Source: Edolisoma coerulescens (taxonomy: Eukaryota; Chordata; Aves; Passeriformes; Campephagidae). From it: a DNA stretch of 64,000 nt. The position numbers and the translations under genes are program-made. The notes under the pieces were generated by a model that saw only the letters and a list, made by a program, of their open reading frames with translations, had not been told where the DNA came from and did no database searches. Below, piece by piece: positions 9,471 to 21,295 of the stretch (its first letter is position 1; every line of letters begins with the position of its first letter). The stretch spans positions 671,053 to 735,052 of the forward strand of contig VWZW01002564.1 in the NCBI GenBank assembly GCA_013397115.1, in the 5' to 3' direction.

Positions 9471-12400
9471 AGCTATGTCCTAGGATAGAGAAGGGGTAGT
9501 TAATGGAAGAGAGCATATTTGTGCCCTGTTATCATCTTACTGTAAGATATGGATGTGGAAGTGAGTAACATCCTTGTTGTCTTAATTTTTATTTTTCTTA
9601 AAGATGTTTCATGGGAAGAAAATTGCTGGCATTCTGCACCACTCCCTTGCATTCCTCTTACTTGTATGTGTAGGACCTCATTGTGTTGTGCTCTTTTTTC
9701 CTGCAGACAAGGTGAGAAGAGGGGCTTGGAATAAGAACCATAACTCATTTTGAGATCTCTTTCTTGTGCACTGTTTAACTGCACTCCTCTTCACTGAATT
9801 TTTGCCTCACCGTGTAGGGTGGAGCATACAGGACTGTAGAGTGGGAAACAAATGTTCCTCATGTGGGAACAAGGGCTTCTGTCAGCACTCAGCAGTGTCT
9901 CTGCCAGGGTGGTGGCTTGCAGGAGGAGGAGAGCAGGGATCCAGGTTAAGGAGAGCAGAAAGTGCTGTGTCATTACACTTGTGTCCATTTGAGGAGTTTG
10001 GTTTATATTTATGCTGAAGAAAACCACCTCTCCAGAGTAAAGGTCCTTGCCCAGTTAAAGAGTGCTTTAAAAAGCTGGGACATATTACAAATCTTGGTCA
10101 CTCTGGGGCTAAAATGTTTTGTCATGAAAGGAAACTCAACCTCTTCTTTTACATCCCCTTGCAGCCGTACTGGCTTATTGACTGTAGTCATTCCACTCCT
10201 GTTAGAATCCCAGGATTAGATACCCAGAGAGCTGTTCTTCCTGAAAGCACATGTTCTTCATGTTCCTGGTGTGTGAGAGCCTGCTGAGCAGTTCTGTAGC
10301 TTTCTAAAACACGTCCATTAAAGACATTTGTCAGCCATGGAAACTAAGCTTCGAGATGTTCAATCACAGCCCAAAAATAGCTCTTTCAAATAAATGAAAA
10401 TTCTTGAAAGTGCATTTTTTTCAATAAGTGAGTAAACCAGCGAGTTTATACCTGCACGCAGGAGCAGATTTCAGGTAAATCCCTGAGGTTCAATCAGTCA
10501 CTGGAGGAGTGTGCCCTGAGCAAAGGGCTGCTGCTGTCAGGGCACTGCTTCAGGAGAGACCCAGCTACTTCTCACCATTTCCCAGAAGAGAGGAATGTGG
10601 CGTGGCATTCATCAGCCAAGGAAAACTCCCATCTGCTTCACCAGGAAACCAGTGCCAGGGACAGCCCCAGTGCCACCAGTTTGGTGCTTTTGCTGCTCTG
10701 GCAGCAGTGGACATCGAGGCAGATGGGATGCTCCTAAATGTGCACACGTTCCTGACTCAGTGCCTCCACAGTGCAAATAATGGTAATAAATCCCCAATTT
10801 GCAGAGCAGTGAATGAGGCAGCACATTATTCAGAGAGAGAAAACCAGCAATATGAGAAGGCTGTGCCATATGTTACCACTGAAATCACACTTACCTATTG
10901 CCCTCGTGGTTGCATTGCTGTTTAGAAAAAAATCTGTGTGTAGAAGAGTGTAATTTATGTACTCTGTGTGTGTGTGTGTGTATGTTGAAGCTTTATTTGC
11001 CATGTGGTAGGGGTGGGAAACAGAATTTGGGGGGCTGGCTGAGTAGGCCTTCAGGATGTGAGCAGAAGGTCTTAAAGAATTATATTTTTATAGATTGTGC
11101 TGAAGCTTTGGGTCCCAGCCACACATAGCCTTTTCTTCCAGAGAAGTAAAATGGTTTGGAAAGAGAGTCAGGTGGCTGTAATATAGTAGGGATAGTACAA
11201 CCCCACCAGCCCTGGACAAACTGAATAACTTAATAAAAGATGCCTTTTTAAGTAATATTTTTTTAGTGCTGAATTGTTAAACGAAGAAATATTTATGAGC
11301 AAACTTTCTATGTACCTAAAGTTTGTGTGGTGCTTTGTACTGACTAGGTGGACCTGTTCTATGTTTACACATCTTAAATGATTGTCCTTGAGGCGTGTGT
11401 AGTAATTCAATGACTTCTGTGCCAGAAAAACAATGAAGTTCTGTGTAATAGCAAATGATTTAATTTCTGATGAAACTGTAGGCTTTCTAGTGTTTGTGTA
11501 TTTTTCTGGTTGGCCATTTCAAGTTGTATCCTTCCTGCAGTAAGGCTTGTACGCTTGATTGTAGAGAGAGGCAATAGGATGGTAGATAACCATTGTTTAA
11601 AAAGAAAACCCTAAATATTGCTACCTTATCCATTTTAAAATCAGGGAAGATTTGTGGCATAAGCCTGAAATTTTGCATTGGAATCAAGTTTCAAATACAT
11701 CTAGGTTAGTTTAAAAATTTGGGATGGGTTTGTTTGTTTAATTAATAAGACTTGGCGGTCTTAAAAGTGCTTAATAGCAATATTTACATGGACAAGCCAA
11801 GAGATGGAACAAAACTGGCTTGTTCCCATTGTATGGACCTGACCAAGCTAATTCATAGCTCGTGCTAAACCTCTGCACAGACAGGTGCATAGAGAAATGG
11901 GAGGAAGTAAAGATTTTTTTTTTCTTTGTAGTTTGTCAGCTGTAATAGCGTGAAGAATTTTAGTTGTTTTTTCTGAATTCAAATTCATAAATACCTTCCA
12001 GAGAGCTGAGTTACCAATAAAATCCCATTCAGTCGAAAGGCAAAGCTGTTGACAGGTTCAAAACCAGAGCAGGATTTTTTCATCTTGCTAAACATACTGA
12101 GTCTTTGTTCCTCATGGCTGGGAGACCAGGGCTAAAGCACAACTCTCCAGATATATTTATTTTTTTAGCTGAATTTTGGGATCTCTCTAAAAAGTGCAAG
12201 GGTCTGCAGCACAAAGGAGTTTTTGGGGCATGGTTCTATGATAAGTGTCATCACCTAATGCAGCAGTTGGTGATTTGGCAAAACTGAGCATCACTTCTTA
12301 CCTTTTAATAAATGTGGCAGCATCCTCACCCCTCTTGTGAATAAACCACCACTGCAAAAAGCAGAGCAGAATTTATCACGAGTTTTTCTCTCGAGAGTTC

Positions 12401-14689
12401 CCCGTTTCTGGATGTGTTGAAAGAGAAGCACTCCTGCTTTGCTAAGCCAGCAGGAGAAATGTCACCAAGATGAATAATGTATTGCTGAGGAGGGAGGCTG
12501 TGGCAGGGAACAGCAGTGCTGGGGATGTGTTGTGCCTGGCTTTTCCTCCTCTGGGAATCTGTGGGTGCAGTGTCCCCATGGTGGTGGCAGAGTTTTGCCT
12601 GCATCCTCCCGTGGGGGAAATGTGGAGGGGTCACTGAGCACGTGGGAGCTGAGGTGGGTGTGGAGCTGTTGGGTTTGTTCAGCAAACAAAGGCTGCACCA
12701 AGGCTGTGGTTCAGCACAACTCTGTGTGCACCCAAAAGCCTGTGGTGCACAGCCCCCTGCTTGCCTGGCCACGGTGTAATTCCCTTAGGCTTCTTCTGCA
12801 GGCCCTGGAGAACCAAGAGACTCTGGAAGTGCATTATTCGGATGATTCAGGCAAGGCTTTTGGTTTTTTGGAAAGAAAGGTAGAGAATTATCAGCTGCTG
12901 TGGTAGATATAACTCATCCAGCTCAGCTACACCATAAAAATGTGCCCTAACCTTCCTCTCCCATCACCTCTGCTGGCCCTGATTTGCCTGTCCCCATAAC
13001 AAGGGACATGAAGGAGCTAAAATCAATGGGGAATTCATCCAGTCAAAACCCCTGAAGTTTTAATCTTCTTTAATTCTCTTAACCTCCCTATCCTGGGAAC
13101 AGATAAGTGCTTGTGCTGCTGCCAGGGACGGTCTGGGACAATGCAGCTGCTCAAAATGGGGGAGAGTAGAGCTGCCTCTTTCCCTGGCAGTGAGATGCTG
13201 GGTGAGCAGGACCTAATTGCAAGGCTATCCTGTCAATGGTAAAGAAAAGAAACCTGTGAATGAAGTACCTGAAAGAAGAGCTGGCAATTCAGTAATCAGA
13301 GTTTGGTGTTCTCAATCCGCCCCATCCCCTGTGTCACAAAAACATAACAGTACTAAAAAACTTGGTGTGGCTGTTCTTAATGATCTCTGGGATGCTTGTG
13401 CCTGGCAGAGTAGAAAATAGCACTGAATAAAGCAGTGCTCTAAATAGGGAATGTAATAGGAAGATCCAGGTGCAGAAAATGGCAAGTTTGTTTTCACAGC
13501 ACTTGCATGGTGTCAAGAGTTGTCCAGGTCTGGCTCTCTTCCTTCCCACCCTCTTTAAGCAAGGAAGAAATGACATAAATAAGTCAATAAATAAGGGCAG
13601 TTACCAGGGAATTTATGTGGCATTATTAGTATTCATTTTCATGGACAGATTGATAAATCTTTCCACACCAGAGGTCTCTGGTTCAGGAGGGGTTTTCAGA
13701 GGTGTGGGAGAGCCTGTCACAGCTGGCTTGGAGCACAGCTCTGGGGGTGTCCCTGTGACAGATGGCATTGGGATGCCACCTGCAGGCACTCCTGTCCTGT
13801 ATTTGGTACAGCACATGTATTCACGTGCCTGATACGTGCTAGGTGTGGATACATGCCTTGCTAGGGAGAAAACTTGGGCTTGTTACTGGAGCTGCAGTGA
13901 TGGGAGGAAACCCTGGAGAATTCAGCACCATCCAGTGATCCTGCCGTTTGCTGTCAGTGTTTGTTAGTGCAATGTATCCCCTTTCAGTGTTGTTTTCTTC
14001 CTGGGAGATGGGACCTTGGCAGCCCATCCACTGCTTTAACATGCTTTTACCTGGCTGAATGTGAAAAACTAATCAAGATTGTTAAAAATGGAGGGGAAGG
14101 ATAGCTATGAATTTGCCTAGGACCTAAGTGAGTACAGAAACTATGAGATTTGTCTCTAATTCAGAAATAATTCAGTATTGACCAAATGAGTGCCATGTCT
14201 TCAATGGGCAGTAGCACCTGGAAGAGGCCAATATTTAGGGTTTTTGCCCAAAGCACATTTAGCCCTGCTCTACTGTTTAGTGAAAACACCCAGTGCAGAC
14301 GCCACCAGAGCCTCATCTCGTGGAGTAATGCTGTAATAAAGAATGTGGTTTTCTTGTGCAAGTCTTGACCTCTTCTTATGAAAATAACACACAACTCAGT
14401 ATTTTCATGGTGTATAAGTGAAATGTAATTTTTTTTTTTTCAATAAAATACATTTCCTTTCCTAAATGTGGGTCTCTGGTTTTTTCCCTTGGTGATGTTT
14501 CTCTTTGAACTCTAATGGAGGTTTGGCCTTCTGTGTCTTCTCCCTACAAATGTGAGCCACAACTCTGTGCTTTTCCTGTGAAGAGCCTGACCTCGCTTCC
14601 AGAGATCACATAATTTTTTTTCCTCTTGGGCTCCAGGAGTTCCCAAGCTGGCCTCTTGCTCCACATGCTTGACTCAAAACACAGTGGAA
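9471..14689. other. Intergenic, no gene recognised
   Basis: There are no convincing exons, and the ORFs here (up to about 148 codons) lack recognisable domains and overlap each other in several frames. A (TG)9 microsatellite lies at 10965-10982. An AATAAA at 14442-14447, directly after a T11 run, resembles a 3' end signal but no coding exon precedes it. Confidence 0.6.
10965..10982. repeat. (TG)9 microsatellite
   Basis: An uninterrupted TG dinucleotide run of nine units, flanked by ACTC and TATG. Confidence 0.9.
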
Positions 14690-15535
14690 TTTTCTGCTTC
14701 AGTTGTTCTAAAAGGTGGTTCCCAAAGTCTGACCTACACTTGTGGGCTTCCTAAACCCTCCAAAGCAGATTCTGAGTGCACTCTATTAAAACAGCTCCCT
14801 GCATAGCCTAAAGTTTGCTCTCCTGCAGTCCAGGGTAGCAACTCTGCTGTCCTTTTTTCTCATTACTCTGAAAATTTTATGCTCTGCCATTTCACAGTCG
14901 CTGTGGCCAAGGCAGCCACAAACCACCACATCCCACAAAAGTCCTCTGCTATCCACAAAGAGCAAGTCTAGGAGGGCATCTTTCTGAGGTGTCTCACTGA
15001 GTGTCTGTGATAAAAAGTTATCGCCTACAAAAATCAGGAATTTCCAAGATCTGCTCCTCTTAGCAGAATGATATTCCCAGCTGGTGTCTGGGAAGTTGAA
15101 ATCATCCACAAGGATGAAGGTTACCAGTCCAGAAATTTCTCCTAAGTGCCTATAGAATAACTCATTGATGCTGGGCCATCAGTAGCACACACTCACTACA
15201 AATCCCCTTTCTTTTCCATCCTCCCCAGTCCTCACTCCAAGGCTCTGAGCCACATCATCACCAACTGCAAGGGTTGTACAATCCAACCTCTCCCTTACAG
15301 CTCACCTGCCTCTCCTGAGCCTGTACCCTCCATCCCAGCACTCCCAACGTGGGACTCGTTCCAAGTCTCACCAAAACCAACAATGTTGGAGCTCTGGGAG
15401 CTGCCCAACACTTCCACATCTGTTTGTTTCTCCTGTTTCTCATACAAACAGAGCACCTGGGGAAGGGTCTGAAAAGATTTGAATATTTTTGGGGAAAGAG
15501 CTGAAGCTGCTTCCTCTTGACAGCCCTGTGAGAAT
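14690..15535 (-). mobile_element. CR1 LINE ORF2 fragment, endonuclease region
   Basis: Read on the minus strand, this follows the N-terminal part of CR1 ORF2. NIVGFGETW (compare the CR1 SIVGISETWW region, whose Glu is catalytic) is followed by a degenerate stretch with stops. An open segment at 15109-14786 then carries DDFNFPDTSWEY (CR1 GDFNLPD), KFLIFVGDNFLSQ, LLDLLFVDSRGLLWDVVV, LGHSDCEM and RVATLDCRRANFRLCRELF. A diverged continuation ALEGLG lies beyond the stop. The apurinic-endonuclease SDH triad residue appears as SDC, and the frame is interrupted, so the copy is dead. No reverse transcriptase domain remains. Confidence 0.88.
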
Positions 15536-15574
15536 GGGGGGTTAAGCCACGCAAAGAGCCACCGTCAAAGGAGC

Positions 15575-15945
15575 TGGCAAGAAGCAGGTTTTAATATGAA
15601 TTTATGAGAGTGTAACTTTTAATAGAGTTCAGTGGCAGAGTTGGCTCTATTACTTAGGACATGGATGAAGCACACATAAAAAAATCAGATTAGAATCAAT
15701 TTAGGATGATTTACACGGAGGCCCGAGATGCAAAAGGGTAAGGGGGCCAAGGATATGGATATGAAAAGATAAGTGTGCAGAAGGGGTTAGCAGCTCTTAA
15801 TCATCAACTAATTTAACATTTATAAAGTGACTCGATAGGATTAGCTACAATTACAACAGTGACTTAATTACAGATTCAGGATAACATTGATACCATAATC
15901 AATTCACATGGATGCACACAGGCAAAGAGATGCATACATCTGTCT
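15575..15945 (-). mobile_element. LTR-like repeat, copy A (inverted partner of the 20.2-20.66 kb copy)
   Basis: This stretch aligns over about 330 bp with the reverse complement of 20205-20660. Shared blocks in the same order include ATGAATTT, CTCTATTACTTA (15645-15656), GATGAAGCACACA (15664-15676), GATGATTTACAC, GCAAAAGG.TAAGGG and CTTAATCATC.ACTAA. Because the other copy stands directly before a gag-like ORF, I infer that the family is an LTR. This copy would then be a solo remnant in the opposite orientation. No terminal dinucleotides or target duplication could be fixed. Confidence 0.62.
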
Positions 15946-16016
15946 TTATATGGAGATGTGTACAGAGCTCTATCCAGCTCCATCCATCTAGAGATGATGC
16001 TCAGGGCTCCATCCAG

Positions 16017-16154
16017 TCTGGAAGTGTCCAAGGCCAGGCTGGATGTGGCTCTGAGCAACCTGGTCTAGTGAATGATGTCCCTGCCCATGGCAGGGGGTTG
16101 GACCTAGATGATATTCAAAGTCCCTTCCAACCCAAACCATTCTGTGATTCTATG
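16017..16154 (+). mobile_element. CR1 LINE, short 3' tail
   Basis: AAGTGTCCAAGGCCAGGCTG, GATGTGGCTCTGAGCAACCT, GGTCTAGTGAATGATGTCCC, GGGGGTTGGACCTAGATGAT and TCCCTTCCAACCCAAACCAT form the classic avian CR1 3' end, finishing with the TTCTGTGATTCTATGG tail repeat. Confidence 0.93.
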
Positions 16155-16195
16155 GTATCTATCTATATTTATCTATATCTGTATTTATCTACATA
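16153..16195. repeat. TATC-type microsatellite
   Basis: An imperfect (TATC/TATT)n run directly follows the CR1 tail. It probably grew from the CR1 terminal repeat. Confidence 0.75.
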
Positions 16196-19100
16196 CTCCA
16201 AGGGATCTGTGATGCAAGACACTTGGCACTGACGTGTCCCAAAAAAAAAAGGAGTGTCTACAGAATAAAGGAGGTCACTGGGGCAGTCAGGTCTTTCCCT
16301 GAGTCAGCCAGGAGAGCTGAGAATCAGGAACTGGCTGGAAAAGGCTGCCCTTGCTGTCCCCCTTGTGACAGGTTTGAATGCTGTGGTGCTGGTGCAGAGA
16401 CCAGACAGCCAGGGGGAACAAAATGAGAGGAGGAAAAGACTTAGGAGGGAGGTGTGACTCCGGGGAGAATTTTTGGATGTAACTCATTTCTGAACAGGGA
16501 GTTTACCCGATACAGAAAGGTCACGTTCTGCCTTTGAGCTCTGCGCGTCCTGTTCGTGTCCCAGGAGTGCTGCTGCAGATGAAAGGAGCTGGAATCCTCA
16601 CATTCCTGTCCCAGCCAGGGACTGTGACTGCCCAAAGCCCAGCCCTCTCCATGGAGCAGGCTGGTTATCCCCTGGTGGATTTTTTTCACCCTGTTTTCCT
16701 CTGGTAAATAAGTTGAGTTGCAAACACAACAGAAGATCATTGCGGGCCACAAAGCCAAGAGGAATTTTAAGGAAATAATAAAAGCTACTACCACCTCCCT
16801 ATCCCCTCGCCCCCCTTTAATTCCAAAAACTAGCTTGAATAATAAGCATAAAAAATGAACAGAAGGGCAATACACAGCATTGGCAGCCTTTTGATTGGAG
16901 CTGAATTATGAGTCAGGTCCCACAAACGGCTTCAGGAGGGCTGGAAAGCCATGGCATTATTCATAATGCTCATTAGCTGCCTGCTAGGACAAAGGCAATT
17001 AAATCTGCTGTCAGCAATACCTCAGCTGCAGGGAAGCCAGGGAGGGATTTAACATCCCCTCTCACTGGTACCAGCATCCAGCATTTCACAGCCGGGTCCC
17101 AGGTGCTGCGGGTGATGATGCAGCATCAACACATCCAGGTGCCTTCTTCAGCCTGGGCTCCTCCAGATGGGGTTTTTGGGCTGTGCTGTTCACCAGCGAG
17201 GCTGTTTGAGTGCAAAAACCAACTTTACTAATGCTAGTGAAGGTTGAGCTTTGTGTTTAATGTTTAAACGACGGTTTGCTAAATCACTGCTACAAAAAAC
17301 CCCAGGTGCCCTTGTCAGTGAGAGCAAACACACCAATCTAAGGCACACTTTTAGAGTTATTATAGTATTGTATTAAATTATATAACCTGTGTTATTCCCT
17401 GGATCTGAATAATTCTTGAGGCTTTTTTACCCCCCTGGCTTTTTACCCCAATTCAGGTTCTTGCAGCAGACAGTGAAGCAGCACTGGCTGCAACAGAGAT
17501 TCCTTGGATGGGTCAGGGTGACAGGGGCAGGGAGAGATGAGGTTTTCAGGTGTGTGGTGAAATTTCTGAGTGCTCTGCTGGTTAAATACATGCAGTTCAA
17601 AGCAGCTGAGGGGGTGGATCCAGTGTAGGGCACCCCAGAGCCCCTCCTTCAGCTGGCAAGGAAGCCCATGGCGAGCTGTTTCAAGGAGCTGATCCTGCTG
17701 TAAACCACAGCTACCCAAAAATGGGATTGCTTTTCACCTGTATGAGTGCCCTGAGCCACCAGGAGCTGCCAGGAGCAGCGCAGGGGCAAAGGGCTGGAAG
17801 GAGAGCACAGCTATTTAAGAAATTGCTTAAGACCTTGTAAAGACAGGTAGTGAGATCCTCACTTCATACAGACAGATAAAGGAGGTTAAGAAGTGGGTTG
17901 TTCCTGCCTTTCCCTTGGGACCAGGGACGTGGTGATTTTGGGATGATTCTGGAGGAGGGAGGTGACTTGTCCCCCAGGCCCTGCCTTTGGGGAATATTCT
18001 CAGGGAGCCTGGGTGGAGCTGCCTTACCCCACCACGCTCCCCAGGGACTGTTTTACTGCCTGTTAAATGGCTTCCTGCAGAGCAGAGGAAGGCATGAAAT
18101 AATAATGATGCAATAGCTGGGAAAGAGTGCAGCTGCTGATTTATTGGATAAAGAGGAAATGTTTGACTTCACCTTTGCCATGCTGAAGTGCTCTGATGGT
18201 GGCCAAACCTGGGCTAACCAGCCCTGCAAAGCACCCTGGCAGGTGAATGGATTCCCTGTTTTGGTCCCAGTGCTCCAGGGAGAGGGAACTTCTCCCTCTG
18301 TGTTTCCCCCTTCCCAGAGATCCCCCAAATACTGGACTGCTCTTCCCCTCTCTGAGCTGAGGGGTGCTCCTCACTGCCTGAGATGGAGGCCTTGGATAAC
18401 CCCAAGAGGTGCCTACCTGGAAACCCAGAATTGTTGAAGGTGAGTGGGAAAAACCTTTTGAAACAAGGGCATGGTGCACTGGAAATATGCAGGAAAATAC
18501 CCACAGTGTTAACTGGACAAAAATGCAAAGAGGAAAAAAAAGGCATTTTTAAATGGAAAGAAAAGTCTGAGCTTCTTTCCCAAATGTTCAAAATAAAATT
18601 TCCTTTATTGTGGTGTATTTAATAGCTGTGGAAAATGTGGCAGGGGAGTTATTTGCATTTTCCTGGTCTATCATGGCATGCTGCTCCTGTACCTGGGCTC
18701 AGAGCTGCCATCACTCCCTCCAGGCACCCCAGCTGGGCAACTCTTCCAAAGCAAAGCAGGACAGTGGAGTTTTCCCCTCCTTGCTAAAAACGGTGTGTTC
18801 AGACCATCCCCACCTACCCCTTCCTCCCAAAGTCTCTCACAAACACTTGAACTGAAGCTGGTGAGTTTTCCAGCTCAGAGCGAACGACTCTTCCCAGCCA
18901 TAAGAGGAAATTGCCCCAGCTGACTGAGGAAATTGCCCCAGACTAAACAAAATTAATCTAAAAATGGCCAGTTGTCACTATAATAGAGGTGCAGAAACAC
19001 AGGACAAACCAGGATAGAGTAAAAGGCTCCCCTCCTTTTGAGAAAGCTCCCTCGAGTCTGTCTCAAATACGACCTTGCTGTGTAAAGCTCGCACGTAGCT

Positions 19101-19850
19101 GTCTAAAGCTTCAGCCCCCATGGGAAATCCCAGTTCCTGGATGGTGCTGCTGTGGCAGGCTGGGAATGCACATCTCTCCCCACAGTGCTGTGAGGTCAAG
19201 AATTTCAGGTTGTGCTTCAGCAATTAATGGGCCTTACCCTAAAGCGCTGACTTTGGGGACACAGGAGGGTCCTGGGTGCTGTCCTGAGCACAGGAGCTGC
19301 AGTGTAGAAGGAGGGTTCTGGGGAGAGGGAGAGCAGCTGGCTCTTGGGAAGCCCTTTTATCCTTTTGGCATCCTTAAGTGACAATTTTAACTAGCTGCTA
19401 CACAGCATGTGGGGGCTTGCAAAAGGCCAAGGAAAGGCTGGGAGAGAAGATCTGTAAAGCGGTTCCCATTCTAAAATAGGAGACTCAATCCAAAGCATTA
19501 ACTCATGACCTCAATGGTTATAAATTGATTTTGGTCTTGATTTGTTATTAAATGACTGGGGTTTTCTTCATCTCTTTTCTTGAAGGCTCTTACCCCACCT
19601 CAGAACTGTGGGGTCAGCCTGGGGAAATCTTTTATAAGCCCTGGGGAGAGAAGATGGAGCAGCCAGAAATGATCCCAACTTACATCATCTTGCCAGTGCC
19701 TGTGTGTGCACATGGGAGTTTCTTCACAGATCCTTATTGTTACTTTGATCATGAAATCACCCAAACCTTAGGTTTGCTAAAACTAACCCTGACAAGCTTC
19801 AATAAACAAAGCCAAAGGGAGTCGAAGATTGGATATCTGGGATCTTAAAT
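16196..19850. other. Intergenic, no gene recognised
   Basis: No coding exon or known repeat is recognised. A 16-nt motif GAGGAAATTGCCCCAG is duplicated in tandem (18904 and 18926, period 22). Overlapping ORFs near 18.1-18.6 kb occur on both strands without domain signatures. Confidence 0.55.
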
Positions 19851-20204
19851 TTATGACCCTTCTGGAATGTTGGAGTAACCAGAAGATACGGAGGAGATAA
19901 AGGCCTAGAAAGTTGGAAACTCCCTGTTTGAGAGAAAGATGATAAAAGGACTAAAGAATGTGGGCCAGATTAGCATGAAGAGCAAGAGATCAGGACACCT
20001 CTTGGAGTTCTCCAGCCCTCAGGCTTTCCATACTCAGAGGATGGTCATCAAAAGCTGGCAGCAAGGCCTGGGATGAAATTCCTCACTCCTCAAGGCTCCA
20101 CCTTCATCTGTTGAGAAATACCAAGGCATTTGAAGTATTTCACTGAACTCAAAGGGAATTTTTAAAAGGAATATCTTTATGTATTTAATCCTTCATACAT
20201 ATAC

Positions 20205-20660
20205 TCCTCTTTTTTTTTTCCTTTGTGTGTGTGCATTTGTCAATTGATTTAAATCCCTATAGCAAGTATAGCATAAACATTGGGATCTCAGATCTATAAT
20301 TAAATCACCATTGTGACTGTAGTAAATACTATTGATTCACTCCATAAATGTTTAGTCGATGATTAAGTGCTGCTAAATCCTTTAGATATAAACTGTAAAG
20401 GAATTCTGAGACTAAGATTGGACCAAGCTCACCTAAGCTTTATCAGGGGTTTAGAAAGCAGCAGGGTCCTCTCTGATCAATGGGAGGGTTGCCCTTAACC
20501 TTTTGCGTCTTCAGTCTGTGTGTAAATCATTCTAAATCAATTTTAACTCGATTTCCCTTTGTGTGCTTCATCAGTGTAGTAAGTAATAGAGTGACCCTTG
20601 CCATCGAATTTTGTTAAGTCCCACTTTTACAAATTCATATTTATCCTGCTTCTGCTAATA
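20205..20660 (+). mobile_element. LTR-like repeat, copy B, before a gag-like ORF
   Basis: This is the same repeat as 15575-15945 but in the other orientation. For example, TGTGTGCTTCATC at 20560-20572 and TAAGTAATAGAG at 20580-20591 are the complements of blocks in copy A. Immediately downstream a gag-like ORF begins at 20725, which fits an LTR followed by leader and gag. The leader (about 20661-20724) includes CTTTGGTGAAACTTGGAGCA, but I could not assign a tRNA primer-binding site. The left limit may reach about 19.9 kb. No matching 3' LTR was found to the right. Confidence 0.6.
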
Positions 20661-20724
20661 CCTTTGGTGAAACTTGGAGCAACCTGAAACCACCAATGCA
20701 TAACAAATCAGCAGAGTGGTCAGG

Positions 20725-21295
20725 ATGGCAAGTGATATCCCTGATTCCTTACAAAAGCATGGAAGGAATCCAAGCCCTGAACCCTCAGAAGGGTGGACTT
20801 GTGATGCCTGGCATGATTGGAAAGCTGTGGAAGAGCACCTAAAGGTGGCCAGGGACCACGTAAAGGAGGGAAATGGAATTATTTGTAAAATATTAGGCAG
20901 CCACCTAACAGCTGTTTGTCAGTTTGTGAAGAATGATAATAAAAGGGAACAGGACCTAAAGGAAGAAATAGAAGGCAGGAAAGCAGCTGAGTTATCACTG
21001 CCTTTGAAAATTGGGCAGCTGCAGAAACATTTAGAGGAAGAAAAGGAGAAAAAACAAGAAGCTGGAAGGAAAGCTTGAGGTGATGAATATGCGGCCTCCT
21101 GATCCCCCAGACACTGCACAGATCAGAGGAATAGCATCCCCTGAGGAATGGATGGAAACATACAGGGTGACCCTGACAATAATAAAATGTTGGAAGATGG
21201 AATATGAAGCCAAACTCAGTATAGAAACAGAAGAAACTACTGGACCTCGGGGGGAGTGGGGTATCATACCCAAAACCCCACCCTGTTCTATCTGA
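20725..21295 (+). pseudogene. Broken gag-like ORF of an endogenous LTR element
   Basis: The first open segment runs from ATG 20725 to the stop at 21076-21078 (117 codons). It has a Trp-containing N-terminal part and then a long charged region rich in Glu, Lys and Leu (about residues 60-115) that looks like a coiled coil. A second segment in the +1 frame (21083-21295) opens with a proline-rich RPPDPPD stretch and a basic/aromatic region. This arrangement resembles the N-terminal and linker parts of retroviral gag proteins and follows an LTR-like repeat. I do not recognise the family, see no zinc knuckle, protease or polymerase downstream, and consider it defective through frameshift and truncation. 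Confidence 0.4.

Noticed and set aside
10509..10925. 138-codon plus-strand ORF with several overlapping ORFs
   Set aside because: No homology that I recognise, and ORFs in the other frames overlap it. No splice context or promoter.
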